Shown: positions 44,493-53,240 of the stretch, one piece after another | Numbering within the stretch: position 1 is the first letter of the stretch | Layout of the letters: each line of letters begins with the position of its first letter | Assembly: GCF_007989605.1 (NCBI RefSeq) | Contig: NZ_BJUL01000001.1 | Location: 248,001 to 312,000, forward strand | Origin: Vreelandella venusta | GTDB lineage: Bacteria; Pseudomonadota; Gammaproteobacteria; Pseudomonadales; Halomonadaceae | Length of the DNA: 64,000 bases | Direction: 5' to 3' | Position numbers and translations under genes: made by a program | Notes under the pieces: model-generated | Seen by the model: the letters and a program-made list of their open reading frames with translations, nothing else | What the model was told of the DNA's origin: nothing | The model's database searches: none

Positions 44493-44565
44493 GCAGGCAA
44501 ATGACTCGCCCAACGCGTCACTTTACGCTAGGGTGGCGCTTTTAACGTTAGCAAGGAAAGAGCCC

Positions 44566-45231
44566 ATGACAGCCCCAGGCGAACTGATTATTGAACCGCA
44601 AAATGGTCAACCCGCCGATGCGTGCGTGTTTATTATTCACGGATTGGGTGCCGATGGGCACGATTTCGAGCCGCTAGTGCCAGCCCTGACGCTACCGGAC
44701 TCAGCGCATGTGCGTTTTATTATGCCCCATGCACCGCGCTTGCCGGTCACTATTAATGGCGGCATGGTGATGCCCGCGTGGTACGATATTCTCGCTATGG
44801 ACTTAGGGCGTCGGGTAGATGAAGTGCAGCTGAAAACGTCTGCCGAACGTATCCAGGCACTGATTGAAGAACAGATTGATCAAGGGATCGACAGCCGTCG
44901 TATTATCGTCGCGGGTTTTTCCCAAGGTGGCGCAGTCGCTTATCAGGCGGCACTTTCGTTCCCTCAGCCTCTTGGCGGACTGTTGGCTATGTCGACCTAT
45001 TTTGCGACAGCCGATAGCATCGATGTAGCTGAATCCAATCGTGAGATACCCATCGAAGTGCATCATGGGAATTTCGACCCTATCGTTCCTGAGACTCTGG
45101 GTCGCAGTGGTGTCGAACGCCTAAAAGAAATGGGCTACACGGTTAATTATCGCCAGTATCCGATGGCGCATGCGCTATGCCCGCAGCAGGTAAATGATAT
45201 TGGCAAGTGGTTGAGCGAGCGGTTGAGCTAA
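44566..45231 (+). CDS. Carboxylesterase/phospholipase, alpha/beta hydrolase
   Basis: 221 residues of the bacterial carboxylesterase (PF02230) group. The oxyanion/His-Gly motif is FIIHGLGADGHDFEPL; the nucleophile Ser is in VAGFSQGGAVAYQAA; Asp is in HHGNFDPIVPE, and His in YPMAHALCPQQ. A catalytic triad is therefore complete. ATG 44566 has AAGGAAAG upstream. The stop codon abuts the GTG of the next gene, suggesting a joint transcript. Substrate is likely a short acyl ester. Confidence 0.92.
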   Translation: MTAPGELIIEPQNGQPADACVFIIHGLGADGHDFEPLVPALTLPDSAHVRFIMPHAPRLPVTINGGMVMPAWYDILAMDLGRRVDEVQLKTSAERIQALIEEQIDQGIDSRRIIVAGFSQGGAVAYQAALSFPQPLGGLLAMSTYFATADSIDVAESNREIPIEVHHGNFDPIVPETLGRSGVERLKEMGYTVNYRQYPMAHALCPQQVNDIGKWLSERLS

Positions 45232-46230
45232 GTGGGTAAGCAGTACCGTGGTCGTAGAGCTGGCGTACCTAGTGATATCCCTCGTGAGGGGTGGCTCGAT
45301 ATTATTTGGCGTGTAGTGCGTGCTGCACGTCGGGATCGGATTACTATCTTTGCTGCGGGCATCGCTTTTTATGCCCTGCTGGCGCTATTTCCGACCATTG
45401 CCGCCGTTATTTCTCTTTGGGGTTTGCTGTTTGATCCTGTTGAGGCAGGCCGCCAGCTTTACGAAATTAGCCGCTTTATGCCACCGGATGCGGCAAAATT
45501 AATTGACCAGCAGGCTCAAGAGGTGGTCGAGACGACAGAGTCTGGCAATGTGATGACAGCGCTTGCGGGGCTGTTAGTTGCCATGTACATCGCATCGAAA
45601 AGTGTTTCTGTGTTAGTGGTTGGCTTAAACGTAGTGTATGGCGAACACGAAAAGCGCCCGTTATTGCTGCGTGGTGTCGTGCTGGTATCGTTGACCTTTG
45701 GCTTGATCATAATGACGCTAGTGTCACTAGGGTTTATCGCCATTGTGCCGATAGTGGTGGATGCGCTGACGATTGAGCCACCGCTGGATAGTATTTTGAA
45801 ATGGCTGCGTTGGCCCGCGCTGCTGTTACTGATGAGCGTGCTTATTGCTTTGCTGTATCGTTACGCGCCTTATCGGCGTTCTGCCCAGTGGTGCTGGTTA
45901 AGCTATGGCACGCTGTTTGCCACCACTATGTGGTTATTAGGCTCAGGCGGCTTGTCGCTTTACGCACGTTACTTTTCTACCTTTAGTGAGCTGTATGGCT
46001 CTCTTGGTGCTGTTGTGGCGCTAATGCTGTGGTTTTGGCTGTCAGCGTTTGTGGTGCTGTTTGGTGCCGAACTTAACTGCGAAATGGAGCGCCAGACCTG
46101 CAACGACACAACGGTGGGAGCTGCTCGCTCTATTGGCGAGCGTCAGGCATTTGCTGCCGACACGGTGGGCGTGGAAAATCCCTGGAATAGCGAAAATGTT
46201 GATGCGCGACGCCAGTTGCAGGATAAATGA
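45232..46230 (+). CDS. YihY/BrkB family inner-membrane protein
   Basis: 332 residues, about six transmembrane helices. YihY family landmarks are RITIFAAGIAFYALLALFPT, then YGSLGAVVALMLWFWLSAFV and VLFGAELNCEMERQ. The biochemical role is not settled; earlier naming as ribonuclease BN was wrong for this family. GTG start immediately after the esterase stop codon. A C-terminal polar tail of about 40 residues is not conserved. Confidence 0.9.
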   Translation: MGKQYRGRRAGVPSDIPREGWLDIIWRVVRAARRDRITIFAAGIAFYALLALFPTIAAVISLWGLLFDPVEAGRQLYEISRFMPPDAAKLIDQQAQEVVETTESGNVMTALAGLLVAMYIASKSVSVLVVGLNVVYGEHEKRPLLLRGVVLVSLTFGLIIMTLVSLGFIAIVPIVVDALTIEPPLDSILKWLRWPALLLLMSVLIALLYRYAPYRRSAQWCWLSYGTLFATTMWLLGSGGLSLYARYFSTFSELYGSLGAVVALMLWFWLSAFVVLFGAELNCEMERQTCNDTTVGAARSIGERQAFAADTVGVENPWNSENVDARRQLQDK

Positions 46231-46253
46231 CCCCGACAGCGATGTGCACCAAT

Positions 46254-46284
46254 CAACACCGCCCAGCCAAGCTGAGCGGTGTTG
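46254..46284. terminator. Hairpin between convergent yihY-like and phoH genes
   Basis: CAACACCGC (46254-46262) pairs with GCGGTGTTG (46276-46284) and the stem continues inward with CAGC/GCTG around a 3-base loop, giving about 13 pairs with one mismatch. TTT follows on the plus strand. Confidence 0.7.
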
Positions 46285-46326
46285 TTTAGTGGAAGTGTGG
46301 AATCGGTAGGGTTTTTGCGGCAAACG

Positions 46327-47736
46327 TTACAACAGCTCTTCGGCAGCCAGCGCCAAGCGTGAACGTTCAACGCTTTTCAGGGTGATGTGCCCTGCATGGG
46401 GCCAATCCCTGAATCGTTCGACAACAGCCGCCATGCCACAGGTGTTAGCGGTGAGGTAGGGCGTGTCGATCTGGCCCACGTTGCCTAAACAGACAATTTT
46501 GGTATTTCGACCCGCTCGGGTTACCAGTGACTTCAGTTGTTTGGGGGTGAAGTTTTGTGCCTCATCAATGATCAAGAACGTATCGTTTAAGGTACGCCCA
46601 CGCATAAAGCTTGGTGCGCGAATCTGTACCCTAGAGCCAATTAACTGCCGAGTCGCACCATTATCCCAGCTAGATTCCCCTTCTTCGTTACGCAATAGGT
46701 TGTCCATATTGTCGTGGAAGGCGCCCATCCACGGTGACATTTTCTCCTCTTCGGTGCCTGGTAAGAAACCAATATCTTCGCCCATGGGGATCGGTGCACG
46801 GGTAAACACAATGCGCTCAAATAGTTTGGCATCCAGTGTTTGCTGGAACGCTGCGGCGAGTGTCATAAAGGTTTTGCCGGTGCCTGCATTACCAGCAATG
46901 GTGACCAGATCAATGTCTGGATCCATCAGTAGGTTGAGGGTGAAGTTTTGGCGGCTGTCGTGAGCATGAACGCCCCATACGCCCGCATGGTGACGGTAGT
47001 TGGTAAGTAGCTGTAGTCGGGCAGATGACGGCGAAAGCTCACGGACAATGGCTTCAAACTCAGCGCCATTTTCGCTATCGGAGACCAGCATGCCGACATG
47101 CCAATGGCGAGGCATGTTGCCACTTAGCTGATAAAAGGTGTGGTGGTCGACACGTTCAACGGTGACGTCGACATTGAGCGCTTCCCACAGCGAAGCACCA
47201 TCCTGTCCGGCAGTGGCGTAAACCTGTGCGCCTTCAATCATGGCATCGCTGTCAGAATAGGCGCGATCATTCAGGTAATCTTCCACCGGCACTTTTAGCG
47301 CGGCAGCTTTCACCCTCAGGTTGATATCTTTAGTGATCAGGATGACGGAAGCATCCGGACGCTCATCGCGTAACCGGCAGGTTTCCGCCAGAATACGGTT
47401 GTCGGGGTTGTCATCAAGGGAGTCGAAGGGTTTAAGGTCGTTGTAGCACAAAAAATGGAGGCGGCCTGATTCTCCACTGATGCGAGGAATAGGAATGCCT
47501 TTCTGAATTTCGTCGAAGGTGACTTGGCTGGTTAAATCGGAAAGCGTACGGCTAATTTGGCGCGCCGTACGGGCGATCTCTCTGATGCCGTTTTTATGCT
47601 TGTCTAGCTCCTCGAGAACAGTCATGGGGATAACAACGTCGTGCTCATCAAAATGGTAGAGCGCGGCGGGGTCGTGGATAAGGACATTCGTGTCTAGGAC
47701 ATACAGCCTAGTCGCTTTCTTATCGAGTCGTACCAT
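46327..47736 (-). CDS. PhoH2-type protein: PIN nuclease plus PhoH ATPase
   Basis: 469 residues. The N-terminal PIN domain starts with LYVLDTNVLIHDPAAL and carries the acidic positions of an RNase. The C-terminal PhoH domain has Walker A TIAGNAGTGKTFMTLAAAF and Walker B DTFLIIDEAQNFTPKQLK. PhoH2 proteins unwind and cut RNA in an ATP-dependent way; in other bacteria they belong to toxin-antitoxin pairs, but no small antitoxin gene lies next to this one. Acts in the cytoplasm. Confidence 0.94.
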   Translation of the reverse strand: MVRLDKKATRLYVLDTNVLIHDPAALYHFDEHDVVIPMTVLEELDKHKNGIREIARTARQISRTLSDLTSQVTFDEIQKGIPIPRISGESGRLHFLCYNDLKPFDSLDDNPDNRILAETCRLRDERPDASVILITKDINLRVKAAALKVPVEDYLNDRAYSDSDAMIEGAQVYATAGQDGASLWEALNVDVTVERVDHHTFYQLSGNMPRHWHVGMLVSDSENGAEFEAIVRELSPSSARLQLLTNYRHHAGVWGVHAHDSRQNFTLNLLMDPDIDLVTIAGNAGTGKTFMTLAAAFQQTLDAKLFERIVFTRAPIPMGEDIGFLPGTEEEKMSPWMGAFHDNMDNLLRNEEGESSWDNGATRQLIGSRVQIRAPSFMRGRTLNDTFLIIDEAQNFTPKQLKSLVTRAGRNTKIVCLGNVGQIDTPYLTANTCGMAAVVERFRDWPHAGHITLKSVERSRLALAAEELL

Positions 47737-47932
47737 CGTGGAAACTACTCCTTAGTTGACGGCAACATCGACACTGGCAGATGCACTTTACGCTTAGATG
47801 ACACTCACCTGTGCCGGTTCTCTAGCGTGTCCTTTTGATCTCCTTATGTAGCACTTTTTTACAAGTTCCTTAACAGAGTGGAAGGCATAAGCAATTTTTT
47901 CCAATGCTCTATTTCAACGTTATGACAAAGTA

Positions 47933-48802
47933 TCACCGAGTCGTGCCTAAAAAGCGTGACACCTTGGTTAGCAGCGCGGTAGCGACCACGCCCAGACTTT
48001 CACCTTCTACGTAGCGATAATAGTGGCTGTCCAGGGCGAGGTCATGATTTAGCGCGCAAAGCTGATGGCTTTCTATGGCTTCTTTCACTAATGGATAGGG
48101 TAGTAGTGCCCAGCCAGTGCCATTGATAGCGGCATCGCGAATGACCTCGAACATGGTCAGCCCTAGGTAGTTTGTCGAAAAAAGTGCCTCACTGACTAGC
48201 TTATCGCCCTGCTCATAGGTTAAGCACACCTGAGTATATTGGGCGAGATCATCGCGGGTAACGCTGGGTAAGCGGCTTAGTGGGTGCGAGGTTGCCGCTA
48301 CTAGGCACATGCTCACCGGGGCTAGATTACTAGCACTTACGTCGGCCCCTTCAGCGGTATACAAGCCAAAGGCGATATCGACGGTTTGGCGAAGGACGAA
48401 CTGTGGGTGCTCTTGAGGAGGCAATAAATATACCGAGATGGCCGTAAGCGGATAGCGCTGCTTTAAATCGTGCATGACTTGTCGCCAAAATGCTTCAGGC
48501 AACGCATCATCCCTGGCAATGCACAGCTGGCTTTCTACGCCTTGCAGGTGCTGTTGGCAGTGTTTTTTTATTCGGCTGGCACTTGTCAGCAGGCGGTAGC
48601 AGTCCGGCAGCACGCTTTCACCTACCGCCGTGAGCTGTAGGCTATTGCCTGAGCGCTCGAACAACACGACCCCTAGGCTATCCTCTAAAGCATTCACTGT
48701 GGCACTGAGGGTGCTGCGCTTTATCCCTGTGTGCCGCGCGGCCGCTGCAAAGGAGCCGTGTTCAGTAACGTCAATAAACGCCTGCACTTGTTCTGCGCGC
48801 AT
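47933..48802 (-). CDS. LysR-family regulator
   Basis: 289 residues. HTH in FIDVTEHGSFAAAARHTGIK and RSTLSATVNALEDSLGVVLF, then a ligand-binding domain (LCIARDDALPEAFW, VDIAFGLYTAEG). It is divergent from the cation diffusion facilitator gene, with 41 bases between the longest frames, so it could control that gene. Effector unknown. Confidence 0.88.
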   Translation of the reverse strand: MRAEQVQAFIDVTEHGSFAAAARHTGIKRSTLSATVNALEDSLGVVLFERSGNSLQLTAVGESVLPDCYRLLTSASRIKKHCQQHLQGVESQLCIARDDALPEAFWRQVMHDLKQRYPLTAISVYLLPPQEHPQFVLRQTVDIAFGLYTAEGADVSASNLAPVSMCLVAATSHPLSRLPSVTRDDLAQYTQVCLTYEQGDKLVSEALFSTNYLGLTMFEVIRDAAINGTGWALLPYPLVKEAIESHQLCALNHDLALDSHYYRYVEGESLGVVATALLTKVSRFLGTTR

Positions 48803-48843
48803 AGGTTACTCCGTGGAGAGCCAAAAAAGTTGGCGCTGAGCGA

Positions 48844-49773
48844 TTGGTGAAACGTGAGTGTACTCACTATTATGCGCTGGGTTTAACACACTTTACTGGA
48901 GTATTTCGCGTGACCCCCTTTGTCGCCGAGCGTCGTGCGCTCAGATTCTCTGCTGTCTCAGCCAGCCTGTTTGCCTTTACCGGTCTTGCGCTTGGGCTTG
49001 CCAGTGGATCAATTACTGTTTTATTCGATAGTGGCTATTCGCTATTAAGTTTAGTGCTGGCATCGCTGTCGTTGTTTGCGTTACAGCAAGCGAGCAAACC
49101 TGCCGATGATCATTACCCCTTTGGGCGGCTGACCGTAGAGCCGTTGGCTGTACTGCTTAAAGGCGTAGTGATCGCGTTAGTGTGTCTGTTCTCAATGGTG
49201 TCTGCTGTGTGGAGCCTTGCACAAGGCGGGCGGCTGGTAACGTTAGATCTTGCGCTGATGTTTGGCGTGGTGAATGTGGCAGGTTGTTTACTTTCTTGGT
49301 GGTGGTTGAAGCGCTATGCCCGAATTGCGCGTTCATCACTGCTGGCCGCCGAGCTGCGCCAGTGGCAAATGGATACATGGCTGAGTGCCGCTGTGATGCT
49401 GGGCTTTGCGCTTACGTGGGGGTTAACGTTTACCCCTTGGGCTCATCTAGCGCGTTTTGCTGACCCTGTGATGGTGCTGATTATCGCCGGATACTTCTTA
49501 CCAATTCCTATTCGCATGGTACGCGGTGCGCTGCGCGAATTGATGTTTGGCAAACCATTAGACAGCGTTCGTCAGGACGTGGTGCAAGAGGTAGCAGATT
49601 TTGATATTACCAACGAAGACGTGCGTTTAGCCCAAGTTGGTAGTTTTTTAATGGTAGATATTCAGTTAGATAAGCAGCAAATCAATGATGCTGAAGAAAT
49701 TGTCGAAAGTGTGGAGCAGCATTGTAAGCTGCGTAACTTGCGTGCAGTGACCAGCATTACATTAGTTACTTAA
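48844..49773 (+). CDS. Cation diffusion facilitator family transporter
   Basis: 309 residues with about six helices and a C-terminal cytoplasmic domain. Two usual metal-site motifs are altered: LFDSGYSLLSL in helix 2 has D in the first position but lacks the second Asp, and helix 5 reads QWQMDTWLSAAV. HYPFGRLTVEPLAVLLKG is a conserved loop. Such variants may move a different ion. GTG 48910, with GGAG upstream, is a more likely start than 48844. Confidence 0.8.
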   Translation: MVKRECTHYYALGLTHFTGVFRVTPFVAERRALRFSAVSASLFAFTGLALGLASGSITVLFDSGYSLLSLVLASLSLFALQQASKPADDHYPFGRLTVEPLAVLLKGVVIALVCLFSMVSAVWSLAQGGRLVTLDLALMFGVVNVAGCLLSWWWLKRYARIARSSLLAAELRQWQMDTWLSAAVMLGFALTWGLTFTPWAHLARFADPVMVLIIAGYFLPIPIRMVRGALRELMFGKPLDSVRQDVVQEVADFDITNEDVRLAQVGSFLMVDIQLDKQQINDAEEIVESVEQHCKLRNLRAVTSITLVT

Positions 49774-49798
49774 TCCCCCGGCTTTTTGCTAGTAACGT

Positions 49799-50024
49799 TT
49801 AGTCACTTACTCTCTTTTGAGGTTTATCTTTGCGCTGAGTGCTTGTCATCCCTTCAAGTTCCTCTGCGCTCTTGGAGCCATGCATGTCTTTGGATATGTC
49901 TTTGGACAGATCTTGGGACAGGCCTTTGGAAGCGTCATAAAGTTCGCTAGGCTTTTTTTCACCACGCTTGGCAGAAAGCACCGCCCCCCGCAGCTTTCTG
50001 CTGTGCTTTGGAAGTTGCTTTAAT
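49799..50024 (-). pseudogene. DUF3008-like small protein with frameshift and repeat expansion
   Basis: The DUF3008 N-terminus KATSKAQQKAAG (from 50021) is in one frame, and its continuation AVLSAKRGEKKPSEL in another. Removing one G from the six-G tract (49984-49989 on the plus strand) joins them into AAGAVLSAKRGE. No ATG starts the first frame; ATT 50022-50024 is where it would be expected. The middle holds four 12-bp units (49887-49934) giving SQD/SKD repeats. C-terminal family residues (AEELEGMTSTQRKDKPQ) remain. A GTG start at 50029 opens the second frame, so a product of about 76 residues is also possible. Confidence 0.65.
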
Positions 50025-50132
50025 ATCACTGACGCCTGTCAGTTGACTTTATTAAACCAATCACGATATTAAACTTGGTAGAGAGAAGTGTCCTTTTCAG
50101 ACGAGCTGATGATGTTAACTTAAGAGAATTAC

Positions 50133-50609
50133 ATGACACCGGCGATTAATAGCGCGAAACATGCAGGCATTGCGTTTCAGATCCATGAGTATCAACACGA
50201 TGCTGCTGCGCAATCTTACGGGCTGGAGGCAGCTGAAAAACTGGCTGTTGCCGCTCAGCAAGTGTTTAAAACCTTGGTCGTTACCCTAGATGGTAAGCAG
50301 CTGGCCGTTGGTATTGTACCGGTCACCAGTCAACTGGGGTTAAAGCAAATTGCTAAAGCGGCAGGGGCGAAAAAAGCGGCAATGGCGGCGCCCGCTGACG
50401 TGGAGCGGGCCACAGGGTATGTGCTTGGTGGCGTTAGCCCGCTGGGCCAGAAAAAGCGTCTGCCTACGTTTATCGACGACTCGGCGCAGACATTTTCGAC
50501 ACTTTATGTAAGCGCGGGGCGACGTGGGCTGGAGATTGAGCTGACTCCGAACGACTTAGCAGCGTTATGCCAGGGGCGTTTTGCAGCGCTAGCAACGGCT
50601 CTTTCCTAA
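50133..50609 (+). CDS. ybaK: Cys-tRNA(Pro)/Cys-tRNA(Cys) deacylase
   Basis: 158 residues, YbaK/EbsC family. Conserved stretches are QVFKTLVVTLDGKQLAVGIV, KAAGAKKAAMAAPADVERAT and TGYVLGGVSPLGQKKRLPTF, including the Lys needed for trans-editing. It removes cysteine wrongly attached to tRNA(Pro). Cytoplasmic. Stand-alone gene. Confidence 0.95.
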   Translation: MTPAINSAKHAGIAFQIHEYQHDAAAQSYGLEAAEKLAVAAQQVFKTLVVTLDGKQLAVGIVPVTSQLGLKQIAKAAGAKKAAMAAPADVERATGYVLGGVSPLGQKKRLPTFIDDSAQTFSTLYVSAGRRGLEIELTPNDLAALCQGRFAALATALS

Positions 50610-50775
50610 TTTCTGATCTACTATCTAGGGGGCTAGCAACCACTCATCTATGAGCCTAGTAGCCGCTTATGTTGTACCGTTCGCCTATCCTTGCCAAGGC
50701 ATAGATGGGTGCTTTCTGGTATGGTGCTTCACATTATGGGTTTGCTGGGCAATATAGCCCCTTCAGGATAATTTT

Positions 50776-52173
50776 GTGTCTGACACTTCTTTTGCATCGC
50801 TGGCGCTCTCTCCTGCGCTTTTAAGCAATTTAGATTCCCTTGGCTATCACGCAATGACGCCTGTACAGGCGCAAAGCCTGCCACCGATGTTGGCGGGGCG
50901 TGATGTGTTGGCCCAAGCCAAAACGGGGTCGGGAAAAACCGCTGCCTTTGGCTTGGCGCTGCTGGCTGAGTTGCGTGTGGAAGCGTTTGCTGTACAGGGC
51001 CTTGTGCTGTGCCCCACCCGAGAACTCGCCGACCAGGTAGCCGAAGAGCTACGCCGTTTGGCGCGTGGGTTGCCCAACGTTAAAGTGCTTACCCTATGCG
51101 GCGGTGCGCCGTTTGGGCCGCAGTTAGGCTCCTTGGAACATGGTGCGCATATTGTCGTGGGCACGCCGGGACGTATCGACGAGCATTTGCGCAAAGGCTC
51201 GTTGACACTGGGGTCGCTTACCACCTTGGTGCTTGATGAAGCCGATCGTATGCTCGATATGGGCTTTCAAGACACCATTGATGCGATCATTGATGAGACC
51301 CCCGCTGATCGCCAAACGCTGCTGTTTAGTGCGACATTCCCAGACGATCAGGCGTCAGGTGGCCTGACTGCTATGACCCGCGGCATTATGCGTGAGCCAG
51401 TAATGGTCAAAGTGGCCGAGGTTCACGATGCCACTACGATTGATCAACACTTCTATGACGTTGCTAATGAAGAGGCGCGTTTTGCAGCTCTTCAGCAGCT
51501 GCTACTGGTTTATCGGCCAGCGACCAGCGTGGTGTTTTGCAACACTAAACGCGAAACTCAGGCGGTGGCTGAGCAACTGGTGGATGCCGGCTTTAGTGCC
51601 GTGGCGCTCAACGGCGACTTAGAGCAGAAAGATCGTGATCGTCGCCTAATTCTGTTTGCTAACCAAAGTGCGTCTATTCTAGTAGCAACGGATGTTGCTG
51701 CGCGTGGTTTAGATATTGCCCAATTAGACGCGGTGTTTAATTATCAGATTGCCCGTGAGCTTGATGTTCACGTGCATCGCGTAGGGCGAACCGGGCGCGC
51801 AGGGGCTAGCGGCATTGCCTGTACGCTAGTCACACCTAAAGAGCATTATCGGCTGGAGCGTTTGGAAGGCTTGCTAGAACAATCGATTACCACCGAACCC
51901 TTGCCCAAACCCCAGCATTCAGCGCCCTTTGAGCCGCCTATGGCAACACTGCAGTTGGCGGGGGGTAAGAAAGACAAGTTGCGCCCGGGGGATATCCTGG
52001 GGGCGCTAACCAGCGAAGGTGGCCTGCGTGGTGATCAGGTAGGCAAAATTAAAGTGCTGGCCCGCAGTGCTTATGTGGCGGTGGAGTATGGTGCTGTTCA
52101 AAAAGCCCAGGCCAAACTTGAACGTGACAAGCTTAAAGGGCGCGCTTTCCGCGTTCGCCGTATTCGCTATTGA
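50776..52173 (+). CDS. dbpA: ATP-dependent RNA helicase DbpA
   Basis: 465-residue DEAD-box helicase for large-subunit ribosome assembly. Q motif near residues 22-30, Walker A AQAKTGSGKTAAF, motif II LVLDEADRMLD, SAT in LLFSATFPDD, and motif VI HRVGRTGRAG. The C-terminal ~75 residues form the DbpA RNA-binding domain (LRPGDILGALTSEGGL, AYVAVEYG), which recognises hairpin 92 of 23S rRNA. Start is GTG 50776. Confidence 0.95.
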   Translation: MSDTSFASLALSPALLSNLDSLGYHAMTPVQAQSLPPMLAGRDVLAQAKTGSGKTAAFGLALLAELRVEAFAVQGLVLCPTRELADQVAEELRRLARGLPNVKVLTLCGGAPFGPQLGSLEHGAHIVVGTPGRIDEHLRKGSLTLGSLTTLVLDEADRMLDMGFQDTIDAIIDETPADRQTLLFSATFPDDQASGGLTAMTRGIMREPVMVKVAEVHDATTIDQHFYDVANEEARFAALQQLLLVYRPATSVVFCNTKRETQAVAEQLVDAGFSAVALNGDLEQKDRDRRLILFANQSASILVATDVAARGLDIAQLDAVFNYQIARELDVHVHRVGRTGRAGASGIACTLVTPKEHYRLERLEGLLEQSITTEPLPKPQHSAPFEPPMATLQLAGGKKDKLRPGDILGALTSEGGLRGDQVGKIKVLARSAYVAVEYGAVQKAQAKLERDKLKGRAFRVRRIRY

Positions 52174-52223
52174 TCTATTAATGAGTGTGCACAGATAGTA
52201 AAGAGGAGCCGACGCAGCTAACC

Positions 52224-53081
52224 ATGAAAATCCCTAAGCGATTACAGCCCCTGGTCGATGATGGAATGATCGATGAGGTGCTGGTGCAGTTAATGAGTGG
52301 TAAAGAGGCGCAGGTATATGTCGTGCGCTGCGGCGAAGAAGTACGTTGCGCCAAGGTCTTTAAAGAAGCTAAACAGCGTAGCTTTAAGCAGGCCGTGCAA
52401 TACCAAGAAGGGCGCAAGGAGCGTAATAGTCGTCGTTCGCGCGCCATGGCCAAAAAGACTCGCTACGGTCAAAAAGAGCAGGAACAGGCGTGGCTGAATG
52501 CAGAAGTCGATGCGCTGTATCGTCTTGCTGCCGCAGATGTGCGCGTGCCTGAGCCGCATGGTTTTGTTGATGGCGTACTGCTCATGGAAATGATCAGCGA
52601 TGCCGAGGGTAACGTAGCACCACGTTTAGGCGAAGTGACACTAACCGAGGAGCAAGCGCTGCGCTACCACGCCAAAGTGATTCAAGACGTAGTGCGAATG
52701 CTATGCGCAGGATTGATCCATGGCGACTTGTCTGAATTCAACGTGTTGGTTGATGCAGAAGGGCCGGTGATTATCGATTTGCCCCAGGCGGTGGATGCAG
52801 CGGGTAACAACAGCGCGGCGGCAATGCTAGAGCGCGATGTGGATAATATGCGCGCCTATTTCGGTCGTTTCGCCCCTGAGCTACTGACTACCCGTTACGG
52901 TAAAGAAATGTGGGCTTTATATGAAGCAGGCAAGCTACATCCCGATAGCAAGCTGACTGGCCATTTTGAGCTTGATAGCCACATAGCCAATGTCGATGAG
53001 CTATTGGAAGTGATTGATGATGCCATTGAGGAAGAGGCTGATCGTCAGGCGCGCATCCGCGGTGATGATGACGAAGATTAA
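52224..53081 (+). CDS. RIO1-like atypical protein kinase
   Basis: 285 residues. The catalytic loop is LIHGDLSEFNVLV with Asp and Asn, followed by VIIDLPQAVDAAGNNSAA as metal loop. ATP-site Lys in VRCAKVFKEA. The Arg/Lys-rich stretch RKERNSRRSRAMAKKTRY near residue 70 could touch RNA. C-terminal tail is strongly acidic (RGDDDED). Bacterial RIO-like kinases exist in pseudomonads and relatives, with unknown targets. ATG 52224 (MKIPKRLQ) with AAGAGGAG upstream. Next to dbpA, a link to ribosome maturation is possible. Confidence 0.9.
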   Translation: MKIPKRLQPLVDDGMIDEVLVQLMSGKEAQVYVVRCGEEVRCAKVFKEAKQRSFKQAVQYQEGRKERNSRRSRAMAKKTRYGQKEQEQAWLNAEVDALYRLAAADVRVPEPHGFVDGVLLMEMISDAEGNVAPRLGEVTLTEEQALRYHAKVIQDVVRMLCAGLIHGDLSEFNVLVDAEGPVIIDLPQAVDAAGNNSAAAMLERDVDNMRAYFGRFAPELLTTRYGKEMWALYEAGKLHPDSKLTGHFELDSHIANVDELLEVIDDAIEEEADRQARIRGDDDED

Positions 53082-53122
53082 AAATAGCAGTACTTAACAC
53101 CTAATATCAGTGACTTAAAGTC

Positions 53123-53164
53123 TAGTACTTAACAACTAGCACTTAACAACTAGCTCATAACACC
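53123..53164 (+). repeat. 14-bp degenerate tandem repeat, three units
   Basis: TAGTACTTAACAAC, TAGCACTTAACAAC and TAGCTCATAACACC follow each other at 53123-53164; a further relaxed copy (CAGTACTTAACACC) sits upstream at about 53089-53102. It lies in the gap between the RIO kinase and the AbrB-like gene. Confidence 0.85.
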
Positions 53165-53240
53165 CGAAAGCCCTTAGCAGTGGTAATCTAACGTCTACGA
53201 TTAGCAGGTTAACAATTGCGTTTTAACGTTAAAGGTTAGG

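Noticed and set aside
46327-47736. A PhoAT toxin-antitoxin pair
   Set aside because: PhoH2 proteins can be toxins, but there is no small upstream antitoxin gene in this interval.
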